Shown here in pieces: positions 44,103-52,815 of a stretch of 64,000 nucleotides of DNA (position 1 is the first letter of the stretch; every line of letters begins with the position of its first letter). The DNA is from Branchinecta lynchi (lineage: Eukaryota > Arthropoda > Branchiopoda > Anostraca > Branchinectidae): NCBI GenBank assembly GCA_023053575.1, contig JAKZAP010000017.1:5649501-5713500 (forward strand), read 5' to 3'. Made by a program: the position numbers and the translations under genes. Below the pieces are notes generated by a model. It worked only from the letters and a program-made list of their open reading frames with translations, did no database searches and was not told the origin of the DNA.

Positions 44103-45136
44103 GAAATATCTATCGGAACATTGGTGAGGTTGGAAGTATTTCTGCTCCAGGTGTTTTAGCTCGTGCCGCGAACGTTCCATTACAATCAGCTCTGAAGCAT
44201 TTGGAAAGTGAAGAAAGTTATACGTTACACCGAAATAGGCGCCTCAGGGCTGATCATTATCGTCGCACCAAAGCCCTTTACCCTGGTGAGTTTGCTCAGT
44301 CGGATTTGCTTATACTCGATAAACACCTGATAAAGCACAATCATCCGTATCGCTATCTATTGGTTATCATTGATGTATTCAGTCGATACGTAAATGTTCG
44401 CCCTCTGAAAACGAAAACAGGCAAGGAAGTGGCTCTTGCAATAGACTCTGTCTTGAAAGAGAGGCCCTATAGGCTATTACAGACGGATAGGGGGTCCGAG
44501 TATGTAAATCCAGCTGTTAAGAAGGTTCTAGAGAAATACAACACTAAACTGTTCCATTCTCATTCTCCTATTAAAGCTGCTTTGGCTGAAAGAATGAATC
44601 GAACGCTGCGACTGATGATTACTCGTTACTGTACATTACAAAACACATTCTCATTTATTCCGGCCATCCCGGCAATTGTCAGTCAGTATAATCATTCACC
44701 TCACAGATCGTTACGGTTCAAGAGACCGGTGGATATTACTAGTGAAAATGCAAGTAGCATATTTACTGAAATTTACCCAATCCTTCCAGTACCGAAACCA
44801 CCCAAGTTTCAAGTGGGTGATACAGTACGCATCAACCGATTACAGGGTTATTTTGAGAAGGGTAATCACCTATGGAGTACAGAACTTTTTAAGATAGCTG
44901 AAATCAAATTCACCAATCCGTTGACCTATAAACTTCGCGATTATAAAGATGAAACAATAGAAGGTGGATTCTACGACCACGAACTACAGAAAGTCAATGA
45001 CCTGGGCAGTTACAAAATTGAAAAGATACTTAAGACCCGGTATGTACGTGGTCAGAAACAGTTGCTTGTGCGTTGGCTTGGATACACCCCAGCTCACGAT
45101 TCTTGGGTACCTGCATCAACAATTCATCATGTCTGA
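44087..45136 (+). CDS. INT: Retroviral-type integrase with chromodomain
   Basis: 349 residues. An N-terminal helical region (LGNIYRNIGEVGS) is followed by the rve catalytic core with D73 (AQSDLLIL), D134 (QTDRGSEY) and E168 (AERMNRT), the D,D,E triad by position. An SH3-like DNA-binding stretch (FQVGDTVRINR, about 240-250) leads to a chromodomain (YKIEKILKTRYV, LLVRWLGY, DSWVPAS, about 306-345) that may tether insertion to chromatin. The classical HHCC zinc finger is not evident. It inserts Polinton DNA with 6-bp target duplications, matching AACGTA here. The frame is intact, and it overlaps the minor capsid start by 8 nt. Confidence 0.97.
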   Translation: MDDSLGNIYRNIGEVGSISAPGVLARAANVPLQSALKHLESEESYTLHRNRRLRADHYRRTKALYPGEFAQSDLLILDKHLIKHNHPYRYLLVIIDVFSRYVNVRPLKTKTGKEVALAIDSVLKERPYRLLQTDRGSEYVNPAVKKVLEKYNTKLFHSHSPIKAALAERMNRTLRLMITRYCTLQNTFSFIPAIPAIVSQYNHSPHRSLRFKRPVDITSENASSIFTEIYPILPVPKPPKFQVGDTVRINRLQGYFEKGNHLWSTELFKIAEIKFTNPLTYKLRDYKDETIEGGFYDHELQKVNDLGSYKIEKILKTRYVRGQKQLLVRWLGYTPAHDSWVPASTIHHV

Positions 45137-45929
45137 TGATTTTCTGGTGACTTTTATCAGCAACGTGTCTGATCCGTTAACAAATGCTCTAAATAAGACC
45201 ACTGATTTTTGGACACGATTAACACCACCAATTCAACTTAAGATCGACTACGAGGTTGCACTTGTGGATTGCATCATCAAAAATAGTTTTGATGTAATAA
45301 AGAAATATAAATCCTATGATGTTCAACTGAAACCATTCAGTTGGCCTGAAAATCTGATTGTTGACAAGGAAAGGTATCCTCGATACACACTACCATATCG
45401 GCAATACAGAACAATTGAAGACTTGTGTAGTGATTTGAATGCTCATCTGAGTGGAAAAAACAAAAAGGCACCTACCTTGTCTTTTCTCCCTTCACATAAA
45501 CGGGTACTGATAACAGGTCTACAAGAAAACGATCGTCTCTGGTTCAGTGAAGACATGAAAGATCTATTGGGGTTTCGTGACAATAACATTATGGTTCGAA
45601 CACCGATTGAACATGTGCATGGAGTCTATGGTGACTTTGAACCAGGCTTTTTTTCAGCCTATTCCTGTATATTCATTTATGCTTCGTTTATTGAAAATTC
45701 AAGGGTGGGTAATACCTGTGCTCCTTTGCTGAGAATTTTGGATAAGAAATCTACGAATGAAACCACGTATCATTACAATATTAGGCAGTTGCAATATGTT
45801 CCTGTGGCCAGTAATGAATTAGAGCTCTGCCAGATCACATTGAAAACAGAGTTTGGTGATCCCCTTCCTATTTCCAAAGGTCTCTGTGTGTTCACATGTC
45901 ATTTCCGTCCAAAGAATGCCCAATCATAG
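45129..45929 (+). CDS. mCP: Minor capsid (penton-like) protein
   Basis: 266 residues from the ATG at 45,129, chosen because upstream in-frame sequence lies within the integrase and the MSDDFLVTFISN start matches the family pattern (short strand, SN, then LxxPIxL). Features include TPPIQLKIDYEVALVD near residue 30-45 and a long beta-rich region ending CHFRPKNAQS. By order and pattern it is the single jelly-roll penton analogue that pairs with the double jelly-roll MCP. Intact. Its end overlaps the next gene. Confidence 0.85.
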   Translation: MSDDFLVTFISNVSDPLTNALNKTTDFWTRLTPPIQLKIDYEVALVDCIIKNSFDVIKKYKSYDVQLKPFSWPENLIVDKERYPRYTLPYRQYRTIEDLCSDLNAHLSGKNKKAPTLSFLPSHKRVLITGLQENDRLWFSEDMKDLLGFRDNNIMVRTPIEHVHGVYGDFEPGFFSAYSCIFIYASFIENSRVGNTCAPLLRILDKKSTNETTYHYNIRQLQYVPVASNELELCQITLKTEFGDPLPISKGLCVFTCHFRPKNAQS

Positions 45930-46363
45930 AACCCTTTTTCGTTGTCCTGACATTGATTGTTACTATGATGCGTTACGTCCACGTCAAACTGGTTCAGGGC
46001 TTGAGTACTATAAAGGTCGTACTTCGATGTCTGGATATGGTCTGGGCAGTTGGTTTGCTAAGCTTTCGGTCAGCTATTCCATTGGCTAAAAAGTACATAT
46101 TACCACATGCGACAAATGTGGCAGCAACGACGCTCCAGGATTGGGGCTCTGGTAAAGAATTTAAAGAGAGTCTATCAGATAATCTTAAGGAGACAGCCCG
46201 GAATGTGAGTGATCAGTTGCGAGGACAGACTGGAAAGGGGTTGAAAAGACCTCGTTCAGCTCCAGAATTGATCAGTTTGTATCCGGCAGTGAAAGCGAGT
46301 GGCCACAAGAAAACTAAACGAAGGAAGAAGATTGTAAGAGCACGAGCTGATTTTTTCTCTTAA
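45916..46363 (+). pseudogene. pVI-like Polinton virion protein, frameshifted
   Basis: The N-terminal half is in one frame (from about 45,916; RQTGSGLEYYKGR and GYGLGSWFAKL), the C-terminal half in another (from about 46,065; SAIPLAKKYILPHATN, GSGKEFKESLSDNL, KTKRRKKIVRARADFF). The break is at about 46,055-46,068, where a single-base loss would explain it. A Gly-rich start, amphipathic middle and basic tail, placed between mCP and MCP, mark the family sometimes compared with adenovirus pVI. Membrane lysis or capsid-cement roles are inference. The alternative continuous frame (45,896-46,363, 155 residues) has an implausible N-terminus. Confidence 0.75.
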
Positions 46364-46368
46364 AAAGG

Positions 46369-47625
46369 ATGGCTTACTTACCCCATAAAGATGCTCATCC
46401 GTCTATGTCATCCTGTTTGAACCTGTTTAATCCTGAAAACGTCGATGTTTCTGTCAAACATGGATATTTTGAACAGTACTATCCGCAGCATCCCATTACG
46501 GATCCGAATCCTTTGGAATTCAAAATCTTTTCCAACGAGGACTATTTCTTGGATTTGGCATCTAGCTTCCTGGAAGTCACTCTTCGTGTACGACATACAG
46601 ATGGCACTGCTTTGGCAGCAGCAGATCAAGTGGGTTATGAAAACTGTGTTTTCCACAACTTGTTCCAGCATATTACAGTTCACATTAATGGGACACTGGT
46701 GAGTTCCAGCAACAATTTAGCACATTATGCTAGTTACATCACATTTATGCTGATGACGCCTGGAGATTTTAAACAAACGAGGGGTCCAGCCATGGGATAC
46801 TTTTACAATGAAGATAACACCATTACGGATGGGTTAACAGCAGGCGTTCATACGGACTTTCATCTTGTTGGTAAAATTAACCATGAACTGTTCAACATTA
46901 GTTCATGGTTCCCACCTAATACGCGTATTGAACTCAAAATGAAGATGGCACCATCCGCATTTCTCATTCGAAAGCTAGCTCCAGGTGCTCCAGATGTCAA
47001 AGTAGTCATCACTGAGGCTATCTTCAACATCAGGAAACAAAAAGTCATGAGTAGTGTGGCTCTTGCTGTTGAAAAACTACGGCTTCAAGGGAATAATATG
47101 AAATTGTTGGTACCAAGAACAGTAGGGACACAACGTCATATTCCTGCTGGCTCATTGAACTTTACAGATTCAACATTTATCTCTGGTGAGATCCCCTCAA
47201 AACTAGCCGTTGCGTTCGTACGAAGCACCAGCTCAGTTGGTGACTTTGGATCTTCCCCACATGCGTTTCAATTGTTTGGACTAAACAGTCTGAACTTGAA
47301 AGTCAACGGAGTCCCCCTTACCCAGCTATCATTTGGAAGATCTTATAATACATTGTACCAAATGACGATGTATGCTTTGGATAGAGATAATCAACTCTAT
47401 GAAAATGGTATAACACCAGCCATGTTTGCTGAAAACCATGGTATGATTGTATTCGACTTGTCTGGTTCTCAAGACTTAACCATTATAAAGACAGGAACAG
47501 TTCGTCTCGAATGCACTTTTAATGCAGCACTCACAGAGAGTATAACGCTCATCTCACTAGCTCAGTTTGAGACCTATTGGGAAATAACACCGGATGGTTC
47601 AGTCCTTCTGGATCTTGCACCATGA
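46369..47625 (+). CDS. MCP: Major capsid protein (double jelly-roll)
   Basis: 418 residues, normal for Polinton MCP. Recognisable blocks: HPITDPNPLEFKI near residue 40, YFLDLASSFLEVTLRV near 58-73, NCVFHNLFQHITVHINGTL near 90-108, and the SSSNNLAHYASYI segment that follows. Family knowledge: double jelly-roll MCPs form hexon-like capsomers. The gene starts five bases after the pVI-like stop and overlaps the protease by ATGA (47,622-47,625). The frame is intact. Confidence 0.95.
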   Translation: MAYLPHKDAHPSMSSCLNLFNPENVDVSVKHGYFEQYYPQHPITDPNPLEFKIFSNEDYFLDLASSFLEVTLRVRHTDGTALAAADQVGYENCVFHNLFQHITVHINGTLVSSSNNLAHYASYITFMLMTPGDFKQTRGPAMGYFYNEDNTITDGLTAGVHTDFHLVGKINHELFNISSWFPPNTRIELKMKMAPSAFLIRKLAPGAPDVKVVITEAIFNIRKQKVMSSVALAVEKLRLQGNNMKLLVPRTVGTQRHIPAGSLNFTDSTFISGEIPSKLAVAFVRSTSSVGDFGSSPHAFQLFGLNSLNLKVNGVPLTQLSFGRSYNTLYQMTMYALDRDNQLYENGITPAMFAENHGMIVFDLSGSQDLTIIKTGTVRLECTFNAALTESITLISLAQFETYWEITPDGSVLLDLAP

Positions 47626-48137
47626 ATACCGATCAAATTCTAAGGGTACTGGAAATGGACCCTGTAACATCTCAGTTCGAAAAGTACTGTATTCCAGCGG
47701 ATTATCTGTCGAGTGTAATAGCTCCAAGAGCCATCTGTATTGTCAACTCGAGCCCTAGCGAAGAATCAGATGGCCATTGGCTGGCACTATTCTTAACGCC
47801 ATCTACAACGGAAATATTTGATGCCCTGGCGTTTCCTTATACCACCTATCAGCCATATATTGTGGATTTCATTCACCGGCGTCGTAAGAAGATCATACAA
47901 CACACTCGTCAAGTTCAGGATTACAGTACAAAAAGTTGCGGATTTCATGCTTTGTTATTTCTTATTTTTCGATGTCGTGGTTATTCGTATTCATACTTTC
48001 TTAGTATTTATAGTGATGTACCCATTTACAATGATTTCCTTGTCGAAAATGTATTGTGTGATTTATATAATGTAGATTTTAGTACCCTTCGTATCATGTG
48101 CCATAAAAGTAAACTGTGTAGTCTTGTGTATAAATAA
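47622..48137 (+). CDS. PRO: Adenain-like cysteine protease
   Basis: 171 residues from the ATG within the MCP stop (ATGA overlap), a start supported by MNTDQILRVLE. Catalytic residues are H52 (GHWLAL), D67 (EIFDAL), a Gln in RQVQD (97-99) and C106 (KSCGFHAL), the order found in adenoviral maturation proteases (C5 family). It would cleave capsid precursors during virion maturation. The stop codon TAA is embedded in the AATAAA poly(A) signal at 48,133-48,138, so the structural block ends very compactly. Confidence 0.95.
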   Translation: MNTDQILRVLEMDPVTSQFEKYCIPADYLSSVIAPRAICIVNSSPSEESDGHWLALFLTPSTTEIFDALAFPYTTYQPYIVDFIHRRRKKIIQHTRQVQDYSTKSCGFHALLFLIFRCRGYSYSYFLSIYSDVPIYNDFLVENVLCDLYNVDFSTLRIMCHKSKLCSLVYK

Positions 48138-48138
48138 A
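48133..48138 (+). terminator. Poly(A) signal overlapping protease stop
   Basis: AATAAA; its TAA is the protease stop codon. No other AATAAA is needed for the plus-strand block. Confidence 0.7.
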
Positions 48139-48269
48139 ACATTCTTTTCAATGATCCAACGTGTATTTTAATTTTCTGAATAGAAAAGACGAATAAAAAA
48201 CAAAACAACAGTATATTGAGAGGAACAAAAAAATATATATACAAAAAACAACAACACTCAAATCAATCA

Positions 48270-49327
48270 TCATATTGACATCCTTTCCATATTGGATTCG
48301 ATTTCCTGTGACGGTTTGTTGGGGTTGCACCGCCGGCAGTAGAATTCATTTTCCAGCGGATCCGTGTTACGGGTGTAGGTGGTATTGGAGAACGTGTTCC
48401 ACATGCATATATTGAACGTCTCGAGCTGGCTCCAGTTCATTCGTTGAACCATCTGGTTTGACGACATCTCTGCTGGCGTAATCTGGCAAATAAAATCACC
48501 AGGGTTATAAATATACCCTGGTAAAAATGGCTGGTGGCAACTGTGACGGAGGAACCAAATCTTGAATCTCTCCTTGACTTCCTCCTCCTCCTCAGGGGCA
48601 TCTGGAAGGACGTCGGTGGAGATTTGACGAAGACGGGGCCCATCCATCATCATGTAATGGACAGTGAACCCCGTCGTCTCGTAAAATATCCTCAGATCTT
48701 CGGAGTCTTCTCCAATATGACATTTGGATATATTTTCTGGATTACCGTGTCGCCATTGACAGCAGAGATCCATGTGGCAGTCCCCACATAGAAATCCTGA
48801 TGCATGATCGGAACAGGCCAGTTCCATGCAGCCTTTGCAGTTATACACTATCCCCGATGGACCTCCATGTCGACCACAAGGCTCGCAGAATCCACATACA
48901 TTCATATCGATATCTCCTCCTGGCTCGAAACATCGGTCACACAGCTGAGTCCCCAAAACGTAGTTACAATACGGGCAGTTTGTAAGGATCTGAAAAAAAA
49001 ATGTATTAACTAAAAAATACATATACAAACGTCAATCGTCTATAATGGGCGGACAGACAAAAGGTGAAGATATACAAAATGGAAGAATCTGAATGATAAA
49101 AGTAGCGCATACTAGTCAGTTATACTACAATACTCTCAGAGAATGTTATGTCAAAAAACAATCGATTGTTATTTTACAAAATCATCTAGTCTTAAATTTA
49201 CTCTACAATCCAAAATATTGATTTAAAAAAAAAAAAAAGTAAAAACAGAGAAGAACAAACACTATTTCAAAAGGATATGAAAAGAAGAAACAAGTTAAAA
49301 GTTACTTACAAGTGATTCTGCCATCAT
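48270..49327 (-). CDS. Spliced Cys-rich zinc-binding accessory protein
   Basis: Two predicted exons. Exon 1 is 49,310-49,327 (six codons, starting MMAESL) and exon 2 is 48,270-48,989, giving 245 residues. The intron 48,990-49,309 has donor CTT|GTAAGT and acceptor TTTTTTTTTCAG|ATC in phase 0. Exon 2 alone is open further upstream (to 49,028), but those residues are translated intron. The protein has many CxxC pairs (NCPYC, LCDRC, CGFCEPCG, CKGC, CGDC, and CRRC near the end), an acidic stretch (EEEEEVKE) and conserved Trp/His. It looks like a multi-zinc RING/B-box-like or viral accessory factor; no family recognised. It lies opposite the structural block near the right end. Confidence 0.75.
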
Positions 49328-49373
49328 GGTATACTTGTTATCACTATGATGTACACTGTTCGACTGCATACCG

Positions 49374-49400
49374 AACTGAAGCGTCCTTCCACTTTTTATG
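49374..49400 (-). promoter_or_regulatory. Putative promoter of Cys-rich gene
   Basis: Minus strand CATAAAAAG (49,392-49,400) and TCAGTT (49,374-49,379) upstream of exon 1. Spacing is shorter (about 21 nt) than at the left-end promoters, so confidence is lower. Confidence 0.4.
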
Positions 49401-49795
49401 GGGGAAAACCGGTTTTGTATAACTAGTTTATGCTAGTTCACCCTCCCTTATCAGGGTAGGTCAAGTATAATCAGGTCATACCCTTCCTGTATTTAAATCA
49501 GTTCCAAGAAAAAATGCAATACCCTAGAGGAGAGAAGGGGAAAGGCTGAATACATTATCATAATCAGGTCAAACCCTCCCCCACTCCTGACCTGATGGTC
49601 ACTTCCAATAGTGAAAGTAGAACAACCCCCCCCCCCAAAGGAATAAGGTGGAAAAGGGTAATCACATTCAGATAACCAGTTCATCACCTTTACTGGCCTC
49701 ATTATCATTCCAGAGAGTGAAAGTGCATCAACTCTGCGCATAATATGGATTCGTTATGCACTATACTATACTCACTTAATAAGTTCAAAATAAAT
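49401..49795. other. Intergenic region before the tRNA-like unit
   Basis: Contains a C10 run at 49,627-49,636 and repeated AATCAGGTCA words (about 49,469 and 49,561). No gene; the frame at 49,493-49,741 lacks any support. Confidence 0.45.
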
Positions 49796-49868
49796 GACCT
49801 CGGTGGTATGATGGTTACAACGCTAAACTCTGAACTAGCGGTCCCAGGTTCGATTCCTGGCGAGGTCC
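49796..49868 (+). tRNA. tRNA-like sequence, Gln(CTG)-like, irregular anticodon arm
   Basis: Acceptor arm GACCTCG/CGAGGTC pairs over 7 bp. The T arm CCAGG-TTCGATT-CCTGG is perfect. A box TGGTATGATGG (49,804-49,814) and B box GGTTCGATTCC (49,847-49,857) fit Pol III promoters. The anticodon arm is odd: CGCTA/TAGCG pairs perfectly but encloses 10 nt (AACTCTGAAC) instead of 7. CTCTGAA inside matches the tRNA-Gln(CTG) loop. So it looks tRNA-derived, with doubtful decoding ability. Confidence 0.75.
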
Positions 49869-49929
49869 TATGAGCGTGCCTTAGGCGCCCCTTTCATAAG
49901 ACTCAAGGGGCTAAGGTACGCTCATTTTT
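49796..49929 (+). ncRNA. tRNA-like + 21-bp hairpin + T5: predicted Pol III transcript
   Basis: Directly behind the tRNA-like 3' end, 49,870-49,893 pairs with 49,905-49,925. That gives 15 bp (one G-T), a 3-nt GCG bulge, then 6 more bp, closed by an 11-nt loop (49,894-49,904). TTTTT follows at 49,925-49,929. A tRNA promoter driving a pre-miRNA-sized hairpin and ending at a T run is the design of tRNA-linked viral microRNA genes such as the murine gammaherpesvirus 68 TMERs. It lies inside the Polinton between the Cys-rich gene and the right TIR. Function is inferred, structure is seen. Confidence 0.7.
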
Positions 49930-49955
49930 GTAAAAATAGCGAAGAAGTATTTCAC

Positions 49956-50465
49956 CCCTGTTCACACCCTTATTCCTGTCAACCCCCTCATTTCCGGTAG
50001 CGAAAGTCCAATAACACCATGTGCATCCTCATTATTCTGTCAGTTCATATCCGGCATTCAAACTATGCACATCAACACCACGCAAGCCCCGTCTTCAAGT
50101 ACAAGACTCAATGGCTCAACTGGTAGAGCAGTCAACATGTGATCCAAAGGTCCCCGGATCGATACCCACCAATGCCAATAGTTTTTGGTCATTTTCAATC
50201 TCCCCACTCAAACAGATGGGCAATTCAACGGTGGGGGGAAGGTGGAAGGGGGGTTGGGGCACCCTCTACCCCTTCCCTACATATGCCCACTCTTTCTACA
50301 CACCCCCCCCCCTCTCCCATAATGTTAGTTTAAGGTTTCTAGCTCACACTGATATCACATAATTGATGCAGGCCGGGCATATGGTACCTGCCGCTTCAAT
50401 CTGACCATGAATTTGAAGCGGCATGTACCATATGCCCGCCTGTATCAATTATGACCTATACTACT
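49956..50465 (-). repeat. Polinton right TIR
   Basis: Inverse of 35,488-35,937, ending CCTATACTACT at 50,465. It has one 229-bp unit, not three, and carries a 61-bp segment (50,118-50,178) absent from the left TIR copies. Confidence 0.93.
50105..50186 (+). ncRNA. Decayed tRNA-Thr-like sequence in right TIR
   Basis: A box TGGCTCAACTGG (50,112-50,123) is canonical. B box GGATCGATACC (50,156-50,166) has one change from consensus. An anticodon-loop remnant CATGTGA suggests TGT (Thr). Acceptor ends do not pair, so it is not a working tRNA. TTTTT follows at 50,182-50,186. The left TIR keeps only the first bases (GGCTC) and then the T run. Confidence 0.55.
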
Positions 50466-50471
50466 AACGTA
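50466..50471 (+). repeat. Target-site duplication, right (AACGTA)
   Basis: Matches 35,024-35,029 exactly. Confidence 0.93.
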
Positions 50472-51590
50472 GCGAACTCTTTAAATTGTATGAGTTAATT
50501 TCGAAATATTCTCGCATTTACAATATATCTCCGAGTAACACCTGCGCAGATTTTGGGAACATGTTACGATCCCCTGAAAGCACCTCTTCCAGTGATTGTG
50601 TCCATCCAATTTTTGTCTCCAATCCTTTCGCGTAGGCTATTTCTACCCAAAAACAAGGGCCGTTGTTCACCCATTCGTTAGAATAAAGACTGGTGCGAAG
50701 TAAAAATACAGTCGTTCCAGAATACAAAGGTGTTATTTCAGTAAACACTGGGAGCTTGGAGGGCAAAGAGCATTTTGTGCCAGGAACCCAGGCTATTACT
50801 GAGACTCAAAGTTAAATTTATCTTTTGTGGTAAAAATTAAAAGGTTGTCGAACAATCCTTGAAAGATTAATTGAATCGCAAACTCATCTTATACCTCGGA
50901 TTTGGATAGCCCACACTGAATTATTTTGATTCAAATTCAAATTCGTTTATATCCATGATACCTTTAACGAAAATATTGGTGGATCGTCATACATGGTCGA
51001 CATAGTCATAAATAATCACATATATGTTACATGTTTAAAATTGTAAAACGCAATTCGATAACAAACATATTTACAGAATATGTCAGTTTAAAATTCATAA
51101 TTCTAATCCGTTAAAAAATCCTATCCGATTCTGTTAAGTGACTTTTTAATTTTTCATTTACGGCTCTAGTAGTGACGTTCAGAATATACACTAATGACCC
51201 GACAAGAGAAAGATCATCCCGACGCGGAGAATTTGAATTTCAATAAAAGCATGCATCTCAGTGAAGCGGAAGCTCAAGAAATGATAAATTTACGATTGTA
51301 AGGTCATTTCTGAGAACAACCCCCTATTGTGTGGGACCCAAAAATGATTTACTTTAAGTATAGAGGTACCACAAATTCGACAGAAAAAAGTTCATACGAT
51401 GAAAATCGATTTTATGGATAGCGTAGCAACGATTTAACGTAGAAAGTCTTATCTCAGCCTTATTCAGTTAAACTTGAAACCTATTTAAGGGACCCAAAAA
51501 TAGTAATAAGATGGAAGATTGTGTGCCCCTCAGGAATCTAGAGGGAGTCGTGCCCCCTGCTCACAAATGGCGCCTCAATCGGAACAAGTG
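50472..51590. other. Host flank right of Polinton
   Basis: AT-rich sequence with no recognised gene or repeat. The minus-strand frame at 50,518-50,766 (82 residues) has no family resemblance. Confidence 0.45.
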
Positions 51591-52815
51591 CCGTATGAGT
51601 TCATAAGCCTTTTTGATATCCCAAAACGGTTGTGGAAGGATAACTATGACTTCGTAAAGATTTCGTCTATCCGTCTGCCATCGCGATTACTCATGAAGGG
51701 GTTGAGATATTTTGTTTAAACTTGGTGTGAGGATCCAATGTTTATGGTGGGGGAGGGGTTTTTAAATTAAGAGATGAAAGAAATATTTTTTTAAGCGGAT
51801 GTGAAAGTCGATTTAGGGGTAAGGAGACATGGTGAATCAAGAACTGAACTTAATTTTCTCACCGCAAATAGTTTGCCCGGAATCCGGAAAAACGAAATTT
51901 CGTAAAAGTAGCCTGAAAGTTCTATGTGAAGTTGAGTAAAAGTTCGATACAAGGGTATAGAGACATTAGGAATCTGTTTTCGAATTTTCTTTTTCCCGGA
52001 AAAGTAGTTTACCGGGAATAAAAAAAACCGTAAAATGTTAGAGTGAAAGTCAAACCTGAAGTTGATTAGAGGATTTAGAAGTTAAATGTTGGTCATTTAG
52101 AGTGCCGATTTAGAGGTAAAAACACATACTAAATCTATATTTGAACTTTTTGTTCCTACCAGACAAGTAGACTGAGCGGAATCTGGTGAAAACCGGAAAT
52201 TCGGTAGGAGCAAAGTTTATTCTGAAGTCGGCAAGAACATCCTGGAAGGAGCAAGAATACAAGCTGAGTCCATGTGTGAACCTGAATTTTCTCGCCAATT
52301 AATTCATCCAGAATCCAACAGAAACCGGAAATTTGATCGAAGCAAATTTTTTTTCATTTAAGTCGGTCGAACCATCAAAACGGGCTACATGTCTTGAATC
52401 CACATCTGAGCTTTATTATCTCACATGAAACGTAGTTTGACTGGAGTCTTGCCGAAGCCGGAAATTTATAACAAGTAAAATCAAAATCTGATGTCGGTAA
52501 AAAGTTGGTTGGAGGAGATAAATGTATCCGAAACAGACACAGTGAAGAATATACTGTTCATTCTCGCCTCGGCTGGACTATCTTGTCGGAATAGAGTCAA
52601 AATATGATTTTTTTTATTTTTTTTAATAAGTCTAATTGTTTGATATGCTTTAGCCGGGAAGTCGGACTTAATGGCTGTTGTTCAGTAGTCTGTTACAATG
52701 ATCACATGTGCACGGGTTCGGCAAAGACTGAACATCTGCAAGACCTGAGTATCTGCATCAAAAAGATCGATAGATACTCCCGTTTGGGATCCCATCGAAA
52801 CCTTTGACCTTGTTG
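51590..52815 (-). mobile_element. R1 repeat, copy D
   Basis: Starts at TTGATATCCCAAAACG-like sequence (about 51,615) and ends GGGATCCCATCGAAACC/TTTG. It carries about eight roughly 115-bp units with CGGAATCCGG and GGAAATT(T/C). More diverged than the other copies; the 5' rim also shows AAGTGCCGTATGAG, reminiscent of R3. Confidence 0.7.

Larger units (their letters stand above)
35030..50465 (+). mobile_element. Polinton/Maverick element, complete, partly decayed
   Basis: 15,436 bp with AG...CT ends, about 450-510-bp terminal inverted repeats and a perfect 6-bp target duplication. It encodes the full metazoan Polinton set: protein-primed PolB, packaging ATPase, chromodomain integrase, major and minor capsid proteins and adenain-like protease. 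It also has a PW-like protein, a basic/hydrophobic core-like protein and a pVI-like protein, plus lineage-specific flanking genes. Such elements are considered virus-like (adintovirus relatives). Breaks are present in PolB, the PW-like gene and the pVI-like gene. ATPase, integrase, both capsid proteins and protease are open. Confidence 0.98.

Noticed and set aside
45853..46089. Stand-alone 78-residue ORF between capsid genes
   Set aside because: Its C-terminal part is the N-terminal half of the frameshifted pVI-like gene, not a separate gene.
49493..49741. 82-residue minus-strand ORF near the Polinton right end
   Set aside because: Crosses a C/G homopolymer run, no promoter, no recognisable motif.
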